Source: Paenibacillus agri
Lineage (GTDB): Bacteria > Bacillota > Bacilli > Paenibacillales > Paenibacillaceae
DNA: 64,000 bases
Direction: 5' to 3'
NCBI RefSeq assembly: GCF_013359945.1
Contig: NZ_JABWCS010000220.1
Coordinates: 62,001-126,000 of the forward strand
Under the pieces are notes generated by a model, which was given only the letters and a program-made list of their open reading frames with translations, had not been told where the DNA came from and ran no database searches. Position 1 is the first letter of the stretch. Each line of letters starts with the position of its first letter. This document shows positions 33,909 through 43,193 of this stretch, piece after piece. A program made the translations under genes and the position numbers.

Positions 33909-34409
33909 ATGAAGGAAATGGATGAATTGAAGAGGAAAGTGCTGGAACTGCTCAAGGAGGATGCGCGAAGCTCCACAGCGTTGATGGCGACGCTACTTGG
34001 GGCAGAAGAAGCCGATGTAAAGACTGTGATTGAGCAGATGGAACAAGACAATGTTATCGTAAAATATTCCACAGTCGTCAATTGGGATAAGGTGGATGAC
34101 GAGCGGGTAACCGCACTGATTGAGGTACAAATTACGCCGGAGCGGGGCCGCGGTTTCGAAGGCATCGCCGAGCGGATTTATCTGTACCCGCAAGTGAAAT
34201 CCGTCTATCTGATGTCTGGCGCATACGATCTGTTGGTCGAAGTGGAAGGCCGCAATCTGCGTGAAGTCGCAAATTTCGTATCCGAGAAGCTGTCGCCTAT
34301 CGATTCTGTGCTCTCAACTAAAACCAACTTTACGCTCAAAAAATACAAACAGGACGGGATCATCTTCGAGGAGCATGAGGAAGACAACCGTCTGATGATC
34401 TCTCCGTAA
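33909..34409 (+). CDS. Lrp/AsnC-family transcriptional regulator
   Basis: The protein has 166 residues. The N-terminal HTH begins MDELKRKVLELLKEDAR. The C-terminal RAM ligand-binding domain has VKSVYLMSGAYDLLVEVEG. GGAGGG lies five bases before ATG 33909. ATG 33918 is possible. It is followed after 14 bases by an aminotransferase gene, the same pairing as yugG-yugH in Bacillus, so amino-acid-responsive control of that enzyme is likely. Confidence 0.88.
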   Translation: MKEMDELKRKVLELLKEDARSSTALMATLLGAEEADVKTVIEQMEQDNVIVKYSTVVNWDKVDDERVTALIEVQITPERGRGFEGIAERIYLYPQVKSVYLMSGAYDLLVEVEGRNLREVANFVSEKLSPIDSVLSTKTNFTLKKYKQDGIIFEEHEEDNRLMISP

Positions 34410-34423
34410 AGGAAGAACGCCAT

Positions 34424-35644
34424 ATGATCACGAACAATACTCAACCTAACGGAGACACCGGCAAGTCCATGAACTCCTATTTGGCCCCATTGGTCCGGGA
34501 GATTCAGCCATCAGGCATCCGCAAATTTTTTGATCTGGCAGCTGGCAGTAAGGACATTATCTCACTGGGGGTCGGTGAACCTGATTTCAAGACCCCTTGG
34601 CATGTCCGGGAAGCTTGCGTATATTCTTTGGAAAAAGGCTTCACCGGATATACCTCCAACGCAGGTATGCCTGAATTGCGGGAGGGAATTGCCAACTACC
34701 TGCATAACCGTTTTGCAGTAGATTACGATCCGGCTAACGAAATCATTGCTACAGTAGGGGGAAGCGAGGCGATTGACCTTGCCCTGCGTGCACTGATCTC
34801 ACCAGGCGACGAGATTCTGATCCCGGAGCCGTGTTATATTTCATATTCTCCTATAACTGCCATCGGCGGGGGCATTCCTGTTGGCATTGAGACCTTTGGC
34901 GAGCATAACTTCAAGCTGACTGCGGAAGGGCTGGAAGCTAAGATCACACCTCGTTCTAAAGTGCTGATCCTATGCTATCCGAGCAATCCGACGGGTGCGA
35001 TTATGACACGCGAGGACTGGGAGCCTATTGCCAAAGTCGTGGAAAAACATGATCTCATCGTAATTTCTGATGAAATCTATGCGGAACTGACCTACGGCAG
35101 CAACCATGTAAGCTTCCCGTCGCTGCCGGGTATGAAAGACCGCACGATTCTCGTTAGCGGCTTCTCCAAAGCCTTTGCCATGACAGGCTGGCGTATGGGC
35201 TACGCCTGCGGTCACCCGGAGCTCATCTCCGCCATGCTGAAGATTCATCAGTACACGGTAATGTGTGCGCCTTCCATGGGGCAGGTTGCCGCGCTGGAGG
35301 CGCTGACCAACGGGCTGGAGGAGAAGGATCGGATGACCGATTCCTATAACCAGCGGCGGCGTCTGATCGTGAAGGGCCTGCGGGATGCCGGGCTGGAATG
35401 CCATGAACCGCAAGGGGCGTTTTACGCTTTTCCAAGCATCCGCCATACCGGTCTGAGTTCTGATGAATTTGCCCAGCGACTGCTGCGTGAAAGTAAGGTC
35501 GCCGCGGTTCCGGGCAGTGTGTTCGGTTTGGGTGGCGAAGGCTATCTCCGCTGCTCGTATGCGACTTCAGTGTCGCAGCTGAATGAGGCCATCGAACGTA
35601 TTGGAGCCTTTGTCACCAAGCTCGAAAGGGAAAGAACGGAATAA
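34424..35644 (+). CDS. Class I/II PLP-dependent aminotransferase (AlaT/YugH-like)
   Basis: The protein has 406 residues. The fold-type I aminotransferase landmarks are SLGVGEPDFKTP, VGGSEAIDLALRAL, CYPSNPTGAIM, ISDEIYAEL and SGFSKAFAMTGWRMGY with the PLP Lys. It transfers amino groups between an amino acid (alanine or aspartate class) and 2-oxoglutarate. Pairing with an Lrp regulator fits an alanine or aspartate role. Start has AAGGAAG upstream. Confidence 0.9.
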   Translation: MITNNTQPNGDTGKSMNSYLAPLVREIQPSGIRKFFDLAAGSKDIISLGVGEPDFKTPWHVREACVYSLEKGFTGYTSNAGMPELREGIANYLHNRFAVDYDPANEIIATVGGSEAIDLALRALISPGDEILIPEPCYISYSPITAIGGGIPVGIETFGEHNFKLTAEGLEAKITPRSKVLILCYPSNPTGAIMTREDWEPIAKVVEKHDLIVISDEIYAELTYGSNHVSFPSLPGMKDRTILVSGFSKAFAMTGWRMGYACGHPELISAMLKIHQYTVMCAPSMGQVAALEALTNGLEEKDRMTDSYNQRRRLIVKGLRDAGLECHEPQGAFYAFPSIRHTGLSSDEFAQRLLRESKVAAVPGSVFGLGGEGYLRCSYATSVSQLNEAIERIGAFVTKLERERTE

Positions 35645-35838
35645 AGAGTAAAATTTATGAAAATAGTCTAGTAAATCTCTCAATTGCATGGTATAATTTT
35701 ACTTTGAGAGAGTAAGTGTAGCCTTTAATGACAGTTGGAGGTCAACGTTGCTCTGGAAACGAAGCGGATGCTTTCTAGCCGGTTGTTTCGATGCTATTTT
35801 TTAGCAGACGCTCAACAAGATTTTTAGGAGGTATGATT

Positions 35839-36090
35839 GTGCTCAGTGCCGATTATTACTTACCTTCCTATGGCGGGGAATGTTTTTCAGGAAGCGGGAA
35901 ACGGTCCCCTAAGGGCGATGCTTCTGTACGCAGGCTCTCTTTGGAAGATGAAATTCGGGTATTACGCACCAAGATGGAGCAGCTTTTTTTGCAGGAGAAA
36001 TCGTTCACCTCGGACAACGTCATTGAAATCAGCAGTCTGCTGGATCTAAAGATAAATGAATATATGAAGGTACGTCCCTGTAGAAGATAA
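35839..36090 (+). CDS. Spo0E-family aspartyl-phosphate phosphatase
   Basis: The protein has 83 residues from the GTG seven bases after AGGAGG. The C-terminal half LEDEIRVLRTKMEQLF...EISSLLDLKINEYMK has the Spo0E helix-turn-helix hairpin with the S(x)xLD signature. The family removes phosphate from Spo0A and delays sporulation. The N-terminal 35 residues are extra and Gly/Ser-rich. An ATG at 35833 is the alternative start, but it sits too close to the ribosome site. Confidence 0.75.
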   Translation: MLSADYYLPSYGGECFSGSGKRSPKGDASVRRLSLEDEIRVLRTKMEQLFLQEKSFTSDNVIEISSLLDLKINEYMKVRPCRR

Positions 36091-36106
36091 TCGTCCGGGG
36101 CGCAGC

Positions 36107-36136
36107 TCGGAGGGCCCATTTGGGCCCTCTTTTTTA
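36107..36136 (+). terminator. Terminator after the Spo0E-like gene
   Basis: GGAGGGCCCA-TT-TGGGCCCTCT stem followed by a run of six T. Confidence 0.9.
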
Positions 36137-36268
36137 TGACGATAAAGAAGCCAATCTGGGTGTATTGCCTGACATTTCACATGAACCTGGAAACAATTGG
36201 CACAAAACTTCTGGAACCGGCCTGAGTACAAACTCTTGAATCTATCAATCACCCGAGGTGAAGACAAC

Positions 36269-37303
36269 ATGAAGAGAACTAGACAAGCGGCACTGCTTCT
36301 GCTACTGGCACCGCTGTTGTACTCAGCTCCGGCACATGCCGATAGCGCAACTGTCAATCAAGAGACTGCCATCTATTTGGATGGACGACCCCTTCAATTC
36401 GGTGTTCAGCCACTGTTCGTGAATGATACGGTCCTTGTGCCGATGCGCAAGCTGTTTGAGGAGCAGGGAGCCAAGCTCTCTTGGGACAATCAAGCCAAAT
36501 CGGTGACAGCGACCAAGGGAGAGACCGTGTTGAGTTACCGGATCGGAGATGGGGCTGCTTATACGAATGGTAAGCCTGTCACACTGAGCGTGCCGGGTCA
36601 GATCGTTGCCGGGAATACGATGATGCCGCTGCGATATTTTAGTGAGGCGCTGGGCAACCAAGTGAAATGGGACCCGGTTAGTCATGAAATCCGTATTCAT
36701 TCAGCCCAAGAGTACAACACCAAGATTGTGAGCGCCGTTAACCTACGCACCGTGCCGGATTCAAGAACGGACTCCAGTGTCATTGAATCGCTACCGGCTG
36801 GGGAGAAGGTTCAGGTTCTTGAAGAGACCGATGCCCTATGGCTGAAAGTACGCACAGAGGACAATAAGACAGGTTATATATCTGCAAAACCGGGCTTTAG
36901 CGACTACACCAGTCCTTCCCTTGCAGAGCTGCAAGGAAATGCGTTGCTGGCGTATGGAGAGAAGTTCCTGGGTACCCCTTATGAATTCGGTGCTTCTCCG
37001 GATCAGACACGTACATTCGACTGTTCATCTTTTGTCGGTCGGGTGTTCAAGGAGGTTCTGTCCATTGATCTGGCGCGTGTCTCCTACAATCAGGCCAAAG
37101 AGGGCAAGAAAGTAAGTATCGGAGACCTGCGTAAGGGTGATTTGCTATTCTTCAGTGCGCGCGGACTAAATATTGGGCATGTCGCCATTTATGCCGGAAA
37201 CAACCGGATTCTGCACACCTATTCGAAGGAACAAGGCGTTCACTACGAAACCTTGGACAGCAAGTGGATGAAACGTTTTGTGACGGCCCGCAGAGTATTT
37301 TAG
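36269..37303 (+). CDS. Secreted NlpC/P60 hydrolase with copper-amine-oxidase-N and SH3 domains
   Basis: The protein has 344 residues. A signal peptide ends at APAHA. A copper-amine-oxidase N-terminal-like domain (about 35-145) has LFVNDTVLVPMRKLFEE and MMPLRYFSEALG. A bacterial SH3 domain (about 152-215) has VNLRTVPDSRTDSSVIESLPAGE. An NlpC/P60 domain (about 228-344) has the catalytic Cys in FDCSSFVG and His in IGHVAIY. It should cut peptidoglycan stem peptides at the cell surface. The domain set is common in Paenibacillus. The ATG has GAGGTGA upstream. Confidence 0.88.
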   Translation: MKRTRQAALLLLLAPLLYSAPAHADSATVNQETAIYLDGRPLQFGVQPLFVNDTVLVPMRKLFEEQGAKLSWDNQAKSVTATKGETVLSYRIGDGAAYTNGKPVTLSVPGQIVAGNTMMPLRYFSEALGNQVKWDPVSHEIRIHSAQEYNTKIVSAVNLRTVPDSRTDSSVIESLPAGEKVQVLEETDALWLKVRTEDNKTGYISAKPGFSDYTSPSLAELQGNALLAYGEKFLGTPYEFGASPDQTRTFDCSSFVGRVFKEVLSIDLARVSYNQAKEGKKVSIGDLRKGDLLFFSARGLNIGHVAIYAGNNRILHTYSKEQGVHYETLDSKWMKRFVTARRVF

Positions 37304-37473
37304 GGTGTACTTGTATCCAGTAATACAAGGTGTGAGGTTATGAATGACAAAATAACAATATTGATACCCTATAATTGTTGTGCTATGGTATTCGTAAAGC
37401 AAGCAAGGGGGTAAAGAAGGCACAGCGAATGCTGAGGGCCCTTTTGTCCGGTATTTGTGTAACTTCGATCAAT

Positions 37474-38064
37474 ATGAAAAATGAACAGGCATTAACTAAA
37501 GAAATGATTCTGGATGCAGCGGAGAGCGTGCTGCGCCGGTTTGGTCCTGATAAAAGCTCGGTAGTAGATGTTGCCCGTGTACTATCGGTAAGCCATGGAA
37601 CGATCTACCGTCATTTTCCCAGCAAGGCAGTTTTGCGGGCAGCGGTAACGGAGCGGTGGCTGCACCAAATCTCTGATCCGCTGCAGGCAATAGCGGAGGA
37701 GAAGGGCGGTAGTACGGCCCAGCGGCTGAGGCAATGGTTTCTGGTCCTGTCACAGAGTAAGCTGGCTTACGCTGTAGAAGATCCGGAGATGTTCGCAATG
37801 TACACGGCGGTTACCCTGGAGACTGCGGATGTCATCTCGGAACATGTAGACTGCTTAATCTCCCAAATCGCTCAGATCGTTGAGCGGGGGATAAAGCAGG
37901 GAGAATTGAAGCCGGGTCAGCCTGAAGTGATGGCGAGAGCGCTGTTTATTGCAATGGCTCATTTTAATCACCCCGCGCATGCTTACGAATGGTCCGAGAC
38001 CACACTTGGTCAGGATTTTGACTCCGTGTGGGGGCTGCTGATTGAAGGGATCAAAGCCTCTTAA
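37474..38064 (+). CDS. TetR-family transcriptional regulator
   Basis: The protein has 196 residues from the ATG of MKNEQALTKE. The N-terminal HTH is TKEMILDAAESVLRRFG...VSHGTIYRHFPSK. The C-terminal ligand domain is generic. The start is uncertain: ATG 37474 gives a normal family length but lacks a good ribosome site, while ATG 37429 has AAGAAGG upstream and adds 15 residues. It lies upstream of two SDR genes with a palindrome between, so it probably represses them. Confidence 0.82.
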   Translation: MKNEQALTKEMILDAAESVLRRFGPDKSSVVDVARVLSVSHGTIYRHFPSKAVLRAAVTERWLHQISDPLQAIAEEKGGSTAQRLRQWFLVLSQSKLAYAVEDPEMFAMYTAVTLETADVISEHVDCLISQIAQIVERGIKQGELKPGQPEVMARALFIAMAHFNHPAHAYEWSETTLGQDFDSVWGLLIEGIKAS

Positions 38065-38102
38065 TTCAAATGGCTAAAGGTAATGTGTAACAAAAACATA
38101 GG

Positions 38103-38146
38103 GAAGTACTGCTGATTAGACTTATAAGCGGTGCTTCTTTTTTTTT
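38103..38146 (+). terminator. Terminator after the tetR gene
   Basis: GAAGTACTGC and GCGGTGCTTC pair over 15 bases, followed by nine T. Confidence 0.85.
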
Positions 38147-38172
38147 GCAAAATAGAAAAGAAAAAAATAAAA

Positions 38173-38224
38173 TGACAAATATATAAAATTGTCAGTTGAT
38201 TATTGATATTTGTTATTATATAAT
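38173..38224 (+). promoter_or_regulatory. SDR promoter with overlapping palindrome (TetR operator candidate)
   Basis: TGACAA and TTGTCA form an inverted repeat spanning 38173-38194, right before TTGATT (38196-38201), a 17-base spacer and a perfect TATAAT (38219-38224). The palindrome's place next to -35 fits a TetR-type operator for the SDR gene. The rest of 38065-38365 holds nothing further. Confidence 0.5.
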
Positions 38225-38365
38225 CAATTCACCGGACGGATGCAGCACAGAATTCAATTGGGCTCATACGCCAACAAAATCTTAAGGAGATGCATAGCAG
38301 CGAAGAAACGTGCCGACATTATGAAGATTGGACTGGTAATCAATCCATTTTTAAGGAGTGACAAC

Positions 38366-39274
38366 ATGAATCAAACTCACAAATCAGTTATTCTCGTCAC
38401 AGGTGCTTCTACTGGAATAGGCAACTTGTCCGCCCGCACTTTGGCGGCCGCAGGACATATCGTATATGCCAGCATGCGCGATGTTGAAGGGCGGAACGCC
38501 CCCCGGGCCAAGGAACTGCACGATTATGCAGCGGAGAATGGATTCAGTCTTAAGGCTCTGGAGCTGGATGTTCTCTCTCAGGAATCGGCAGACCGTGCGG
38601 TGCAGGTCATTGTGAAAGAGCAGGGTGTTTTGGATGTGGTTATGCATAATGCTGGTCACCTAGTAGTTGGTGTGACTGAGGCTTTTTCCCCGGAAGAAAT
38701 GGCTAAGGTATATGACACCAACGTTCTCGGGACACAGCGGGTGAACCGGGCGGCTCTGCCGTATATGAGAGCACAGGAATCTGGCCTGCTGCTTTGGATC
38801 AGCAGCACTACCGTTCGCGGCGGCTTCCCGCCGTTCCTTGGACCTTATGTAGCTGCCAAAGCGGCTATGGATTCACTTGCCCAAACGATGGCGTATGAAG
38901 TCGCTCCTTTCGGGATCGAGACTTCCTTCGTAGTACCCGGTGCCTTCACGAAAGGGACTTCACATTTTCCGAATGCTACCCCTCCAGCTGATGGAGAGAC
39001 TTCAGCAGCTTACGCAAGAATCAACGGGCTGCTCGATGAGGTTGGCGATAGGCTAAGCGCGCTTACACCTGATGACGCTGATCCTCAAGCTGTAGCGGAT
39101 GAAGTGGCCCGTATTGTCAGCCTGCCCGCTGGTCAGCGTCCTGTACGATCTGTTATCGACTTTGTCGGTGACGGTGCGGCTGAAGTAACGGAGCTTTCGG
39201 AGAAACTGCGGATTGAATTTTTGGAGCGGATTGGACTCGGCGGTTTGTTAGAGGCTGCTGTAACTGTTGATTAA
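38366..39274 (+). CDS. Short-chain dehydrogenase/reductase
   Basis: The protein has 302 residues from the ATG with AAGGAGTG upstream. An ORF extended to 38210 would start inside the promoter. The Rossmann motif is TGASTGIGN, the NAG-type motif is HNAGH, and the catalytic part is a Ser in WISSTT and YVAAK. NADP-dependent reduction of a carbonyl is expected, substrate unknown. Followed by a second SDR gene about 90 bases downstream. Both lie behind the TetR gene. Confidence 0.85.
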   Translation: MNQTHKSVILVTGASTGIGNLSARTLAAAGHIVYASMRDVEGRNAPRAKELHDYAAENGFSLKALELDVLSQESADRAVQVIVKEQGVLDVVMHNAGHLVVGVTEAFSPEEMAKVYDTNVLGTQRVNRAALPYMRAQESGLLLWISSTTVRGGFPPFLGPYVAAKAAMDSLAQTMAYEVAPFGIETSFVVPGAFTKGTSHFPNATPPADGETSAAYARINGLLDEVGDRLSALTPDDADPQAVADEVARIVSLPAGQRPVRSVIDFVGDGAAEVTELSEKLRIEFLERIGLGGLLEAAVTVD

Positions 39275-39362
39275 ATCTAAATATTGGTGGTAAGTTACTT
39301 TCTTTTGTTTGGCTTGTATAGTACTACTTGTTCTATTTAATAAATCATTGGAGGTTATTAAC

Positions 39363-40106
39363 ATGGGAAACAATCTTTCTGGTAAAGTGGCAGTCGTAAC
39401 AGGTTCATCGAGAGGCATCGGCCGTGCAATTGCAGAGGAACTGGCCCGGAACGGGGCGAAGGTTGTGGTGAATTACAGCAGCAGCCCGGATAAAGCGGAA
39501 GAGGTTGTTTCCGAAATTAAGCAAAACGGCGGCGAGGCTGTAGCCATTCAGGCGGATATTAGCAATGTAGCCCAGTTGGAGAAGCTGTTTGAAGAAACAG
39601 TGAAGGCTTTTGGCGCCCTGGATATTCTGGTGAACAATGCTGGTGTAATGATGACCAAGCCGCTTGCGGCAGTCACTGAGGAGGATTTTGACAAGCAGTT
39701 CGGCATCAATGTGAAAGGAACCTTCTTTGCTATCCAGCAAGCGGTCAAACACATGGGTCAGGGCGGCCGGATTATCAATTTCTCCACTTCTGTCGCTGGT
39801 GTAATGTTCCCGACGTACAGCGTTTACGCAGGCAGCAAGGGTGCAGTAGAGCAATTTACCCGGCAACTAGCGAAGGAGCTTGGACCTAAGGGAATCACCA
39901 TTAACGCTGTCGCACCGGGTCCTGTGAATACCGAGCTGTTCACTGTGGGTAAATCGGAGGAGCAGATTGACGGTATTCGTAAAATGAATGCTTTCGGACG
40001 TCTGGGAGAGCCGGAGGATATCGCAGGGGCGGTTGTGTTCCTGGCCAGCGACGCATCCGGTTGGGTGACCGGCCAGACATTGCGTGTCAACGGGGGAATG
40101 GTGTAA
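39363..40106 (+). CDS. Short-chain dehydrogenase/reductase (FabG-like)
   Basis: The protein has 247 residues. It has TGSSRGIGRA, NNAGVM, a Ser in NFSTSVAG, the YAGSK catalytic pair and the C-terminal GQTLRVNGG, a complete classical SDR. The start has GGAGGT nine bases before ATG. It is probably co-controlled with the preceding SDR. The pair could act on the same substrate class, but nothing identifies it. Confidence 0.87.
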   Translation: MGNNLSGKVAVVTGSSRGIGRAIAEELARNGAKVVVNYSSSPDKAEEVVSEIKQNGGEAVAIQADISNVAQLEKLFEETVKAFGALDILVNNAGVMMTKPLAAVTEEDFDKQFGINVKGTFFAIQQAVKHMGQGGRIINFSTSVAGVMFPTYSVYAGSKGAVEQFTRQLAKELGPKGITINAVAPGPVNTELFTVGKSEEQIDGIRKMNAFGRLGEPEDIAGAVVFLASDASGWVTGQTLRVNGGMV

Positions 40107-40136
40107 AAAGGTAGGATTTTTATTTGCAGAATTGAA

Positions 40137-40183
40137 AACAAGCAACGAGCCATGGTCATGGGGATCCGGCTCGTTGCTTGTTT
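40137..40183 (+). terminator. Terminator after the SDR genes
   Basis: AAACAAGCAACGAGCC and GGCTCGTTGCTTGTTT form a 16-base-pair stem followed by T residues. Confidence 0.9.
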
Positions 40184-40361
40184 TTGCTTCTCTAGGGTGT
40201 CACATACTTACGAGGCTACGGTACAAACCGAACCTTTTCCTCAATCAGGCCTTGCTATGTTTATTGTAAAAATTTCAAGTTGATTTCTATATATTTGCCT
40301 TCTTTGCGCAAGTGCGTTTAAACTGTTATTATGTGATTTTCAGGACTAAGGGGGAAGCGGA

Positions 40362-40919
40362 TTGAAGGGAAAGTGGAAAGGCAGCATAGCCGTTGCACTG
40401 CTGGTAATGATGACATTGATTGCAGGCTGCGGTGGGGGGAACACGAAGGATACGGTGAATATCTTTATGATGTTGAACGGAGTGAATCCCGATACCAAGG
40501 TTGTTCAGGGCTTTGAGAGCCACCTGAAGGACAAGCTGGGCGACGAGGCTAAGGTGGAGTTCAGCACAGCACCGATCTATAATATCCAGAAGCTGATGGT
40601 TGAATACGCGGCTGCTATGAATGATATTGTAATCCTGTCGAAGGAAGATGTGCTCAACTATGGCAAAAGCGGAGCCAACCGCCCGCTGGACGAATATTTT
40701 AATCCGGACGATTACCCGGAAGGCGTCTTTGAAGGCGGGGTAGTGAAGGAAGGAAGCAAGGATATTGTTCAGGAGAAGCATTTGTTTGCGATTCCGTTGT
40801 CCAAGCTGAAGATGTTCAAGGATGCCGGCTTTGCGCCTGATGATGCGTTTCTGACAATTGCCGTTTCGGCGGACAGTCTGGAACAGAGCATTGCAGCGAT
40901 TAAAGCCATGATGGAATAG
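40362..40919 (+). CDS. Lipoprotein of unknown function
   Basis: The protein has 185 residues. The signal peptide ends in the lipobox LIAGC. The mature domain starts with a predicted beta strand (VNIFMMLNGVNPDTKVVQGFESHLK), the look of a periplasmic-binding-like or thioredoxin-like small domain, but no family is recognised. The start is TTG with AAGGGGGAAG upstream. It precedes the adenosyltransferase gene by about 40 bases and may share its transcript. Confidence 0.7.
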   Translation: MKGKWKGSIAVALLVMMTLIAGCGGGNTKDTVNIFMMLNGVNPDTKVVQGFESHLKDKLGDEAKVEFSTAPIYNIQKLMVEYAAAMNDIVILSKEDVLNYGKSGANRPLDEYFNPDDYPEGVFEGGVVKEGSKDIVQEKHLFAIPLSKLKMFKDAGFAPDDAFLTIAVSADSLEQSIAAIKAMME

Positions 40920-40960
40920 ATTGATTCACAGTATTGGTGAAAAGTGGAGGAGAGTACGTT

Positions 40961-41524
40961 ATGAAAATTTATACACGTACCGGCGATAAAGGGGAGACCT
41001 CAGTCATCGGAGGCAGGGTAGCCAAGGACGATGTCCGGGTAGAAGCTTATGGAACTATCGATGAGCTGAACGGCTTTGTAGGACAGGCACGTAGTCTGAT
41101 GGAAGACGAGAAGTTCGCCGATGTCCGGGAGCAGCTGCTGGAGATTCAGCACGAGTTATTCGACTGCGGCTCAGATCTGGCTTACGTAACACTAAGCGAC
41201 AATAACTATAAGGTGAATATGGAGATGGCCGAGCGGTTGGAGGGCTGGATCGACAGTTTGGAAAGTGAGAATCCGGCGCTGGAACGGTTTATCCTCCCTG
41301 GAGGAAGTCAGCTGTCGTCTGTGCTGCATGTCTGCCGCACCATCTGTCGTCGTGCTGAACGGCGGACCGTGACGCTTGCTCGAAACAGCGAGGTCAACCC
41401 GGAGGTCGTCATATACCTGAACCGTCTATCTGATTACTTCTTCGCACTGGCCCGTACTGCTAATACAAGAACAGGGATTGCTGACGTAGAATATGTGCGC
41501 GGTAAAAAGGTGTTCCGGAATTAA
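40961..41524 (+). CDS. PduO-type ATP:cob(I)alamin adenosyltransferase
   Basis: The protein has 187 residues, normal length. The ATP-binding N-terminus is YTRTGDKGETSVIGGR, then YGTIDELNGFVGQAR. The C-terminal helix has RRAERR and YLNRLSDYFFALAR. It makes adenosylcobalamin from cob(I)alamin. The ATG has GGAGGAG seven bases upstream. The next gene starts one base after the stop. No other cobalamin gene is present in the window. Confidence 0.94.
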   Translation: MKIYTRTGDKGETSVIGGRVAKDDVRVEAYGTIDELNGFVGQARSLMEDEKFADVREQLLEIQHELFDCGSDLAYVTLSDNNYKVNMEMAERLEGWIDSLESENPALERFILPGGSQLSSVLHVCRTICRRAERRTVTLARNSEVNPEVVIYLNRLSDYFFALARTANTRTGIADVEYVRGKKVFRN

Positions 41525-41525
41525 C

Positions 41526-42521
41526 ATGACTAGCTATTATTCACCCATAACTTATATCATTCCACCGGAAGAGGACGGCTGGTTGCTCAAGACCATCCTG
41601 CACAAACGGATGGATATTTCACGCAAGCTTTTGTCCAGGCTCAAAATGACGGAGCAAGGCATTATGGTCAACGGGGAGCGCGTTTATATCAGCGTGAAGA
41701 TCCAGACCGGAGATATTGTGGAGATCCGCATGGAGACAGAAGTTTCCGAGGATATTTTACCCCAGCCGATTCCTTTCGAATCGCTGTATGAAGACGAGCA
41801 TCTGCTGGTGGTCAACAAAGCAGCAGGGATCATCGTGCATCCGACCCACGGCCATTATACGGACACTTTGGCTAACGGCATTGTTCATTATTGGGCGGAA
41901 AAAGGGGAGCGCTACCGCTTCCGGCCGGTACACCGGCTGGATCAGGAGACTTCGGGCGTTCTAGTTATCGCCAAGAACCCGTTTGCGCATCAGCACATCT
42001 CTGAGCAGATGATTGCCGGAACGGTGGACAAGCGGTATACGGCCTTCGTACATGGCGTACCGGCAGCGCCGGAGGGTGATATCGATGGGCCAATCGATCG
42101 TGATCCGGCGGAGCCCCACCGGCGCATTGTGACGCCGGAGGGCTATCCTTCCCTGACCCGTTACAAGGTCATGGAAACCTATAGCGGAGGCTCACGAGTA
42201 GAGCTGAAGCTGGAGACCGGGCGCACGCATCAGATTCGTGTGCATATGACCTCTATCGGCTGTCCGCTGATCGGTGACGGTATGTACCGGCACCCGCTGT
42301 ACAGCGAGACCGTGCCGACGCCTGCCCAGCAAGCACAGCTGGCAGGGATTGCTGCGCTGGATGCTGCGATGCCGCGTCAGGCGCTGCATGCAGTGAGGCT
42401 CTCGCTGCGGCATCCGGTGCTGCCGGAGAACCTGATCTTTGAAGCGCCATTGCCGCCGGATATGGCGGCTTTGGAGAGGGAGCTGAAGCAGGGGAAGCCT
42501 AAGCCTACGCTTGAAGCTTAA
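41526..42521 (+). CDS. RluA-family pseudouridine synthase
   Basis: The protein has 331 residues. An S4-like N-terminal segment (about 15-75, with DISRKLLSRLKMTEQGIMVNG) precedes the catalytic domain with VHRLDQETSGVLVIAKN carrying the active-site Asp, and later LETGRTHQIRVHM. It isomerises uridines in rRNA or tRNA. The start follows the preceding stop by one base, with a modest AAGGTG site 11 bases away. The tail is Lys/Pro-rich. Confidence 0.93.
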   Translation: MTSYYSPITYIIPPEEDGWLLKTILHKRMDISRKLLSRLKMTEQGIMVNGERVYISVKIQTGDIVEIRMETEVSEDILPQPIPFESLYEDEHLLVVNKAAGIIVHPTHGHYTDTLANGIVHYWAEKGERYRFRPVHRLDQETSGVLVIAKNPFAHQHISEQMIAGTVDKRYTAFVHGVPAAPEGDIDGPIDRDPAEPHRRIVTPEGYPSLTRYKVMETYSGGSRVELKLETGRTHQIRVHMTSIGCPLIGDGMYRHPLYSETVPTPAQQAQLAGIAALDAAMPRQALHAVRLSLRHPVLPENLIFEAPLPPDMAALERELKQGKPKPTLEA

Positions 42522-42589
42522 GTTGGGCTTTGATAGCGGGAAAACATACCGTTAAATATTTCCTTTCGCCTTATGCCCGCATCCGTAAG

Positions 42590-42712
42590 CAAATACCGTC
42601 TCCGGATTTCAACCGTAAGCAGTGGTGCAATGTAAAGAAATCTAGAGACAACAGCAGCCGGAAGCCGAATCCTTCCACCGCAGTGACGACCGAGTCTTCG
42701 TTCGGATCTTAA
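42590..42712 (+). repeat. Dispersed structured repeat, copy A
   Basis: From 42634 it reads AAAGAAATCT, then GACAACAGC, CCGGAAG, ATTCCACCG, AGTGACGACC, and ends GTTCGGATCTTAA at 42712. It matches copy B at 58225-58303 along its length with scattered changes. The 5' half (about 42590-42633) is diverged. The gap 42522-42788 holds no gene. Confidence 0.8.
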
Positions 42713-42788
42713 TCACTATAGCTGTACATTTGCGGAAAAGTGAAGTGCTGTGGCACTTTGCCCGCTATCTATAATTAAGGAGCACACT

Positions 42789-43154
42789 ATGAGCACATTG
42801 AAAGTCTATCATTATACAAAATGCGGCACCTGCCGCAATGCGATCAAATGGCTGCAGGGACAAGGCCATGAACTGGATCTGCAGGATATTAAGGAACAGC
42901 CTCCAGGTGTGGAGGAGCTGCGTGAGCTATTCAAGAACAGCGGACTGGAGCTGAAGAAGTTCTTTAATACCAGCGGTGATGTCTATAAATCACAGGGGCT
43001 CAAGGATAAGTTGCCAGGTCTTAGCGAGCAAGAGCAACTGGAGCTTTTGTCCAGCAACGGAATGTTGATTAAACGCCCAATCGTCAGCGATGGAACCAAG
43101 GTTACCGTAGGATTCAAGGAAGACCAGTATGCGGGGGCCTGGAGCACCATCTGA
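42789..43154 (+). CDS. ArsC/Spx-family thioredoxin-fold protein
   Basis: The protein has 121 residues. KCGTCRNAIKWL near the N-terminus contains the CxxC-type redox pair. The later KRPIVSDGTKVTVGFKEDQY is typical of the YffB/YusI branch. It is probably a glutathione- or bacillithiol-linked reductase rather than a true arsenate reductase or Spx regulator, since no arsenic genes lie nearby. AAGGAG precedes the ATG. Confidence 0.85.
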   Translation: MSTLKVYHYTKCGTCRNAIKWLQGQGHELDLQDIKEQPPGVEELRELFKNSGLELKKFFNTSGDVYKSQGLKDKLPGLSEQEQLELLSSNGMLIKRPIVSDGTKVTVGFKEDQYAGAWSTI

Positions 43155-43193
43155 CCCCAATAACGAATAAGATGAATTAGGAGAGGTTTACAC

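Noticed and set aside
42530..42712. 60-residue ORF after the RluA gene
   Set aside because: Lies over the dispersed repeat and has no ribosome site.
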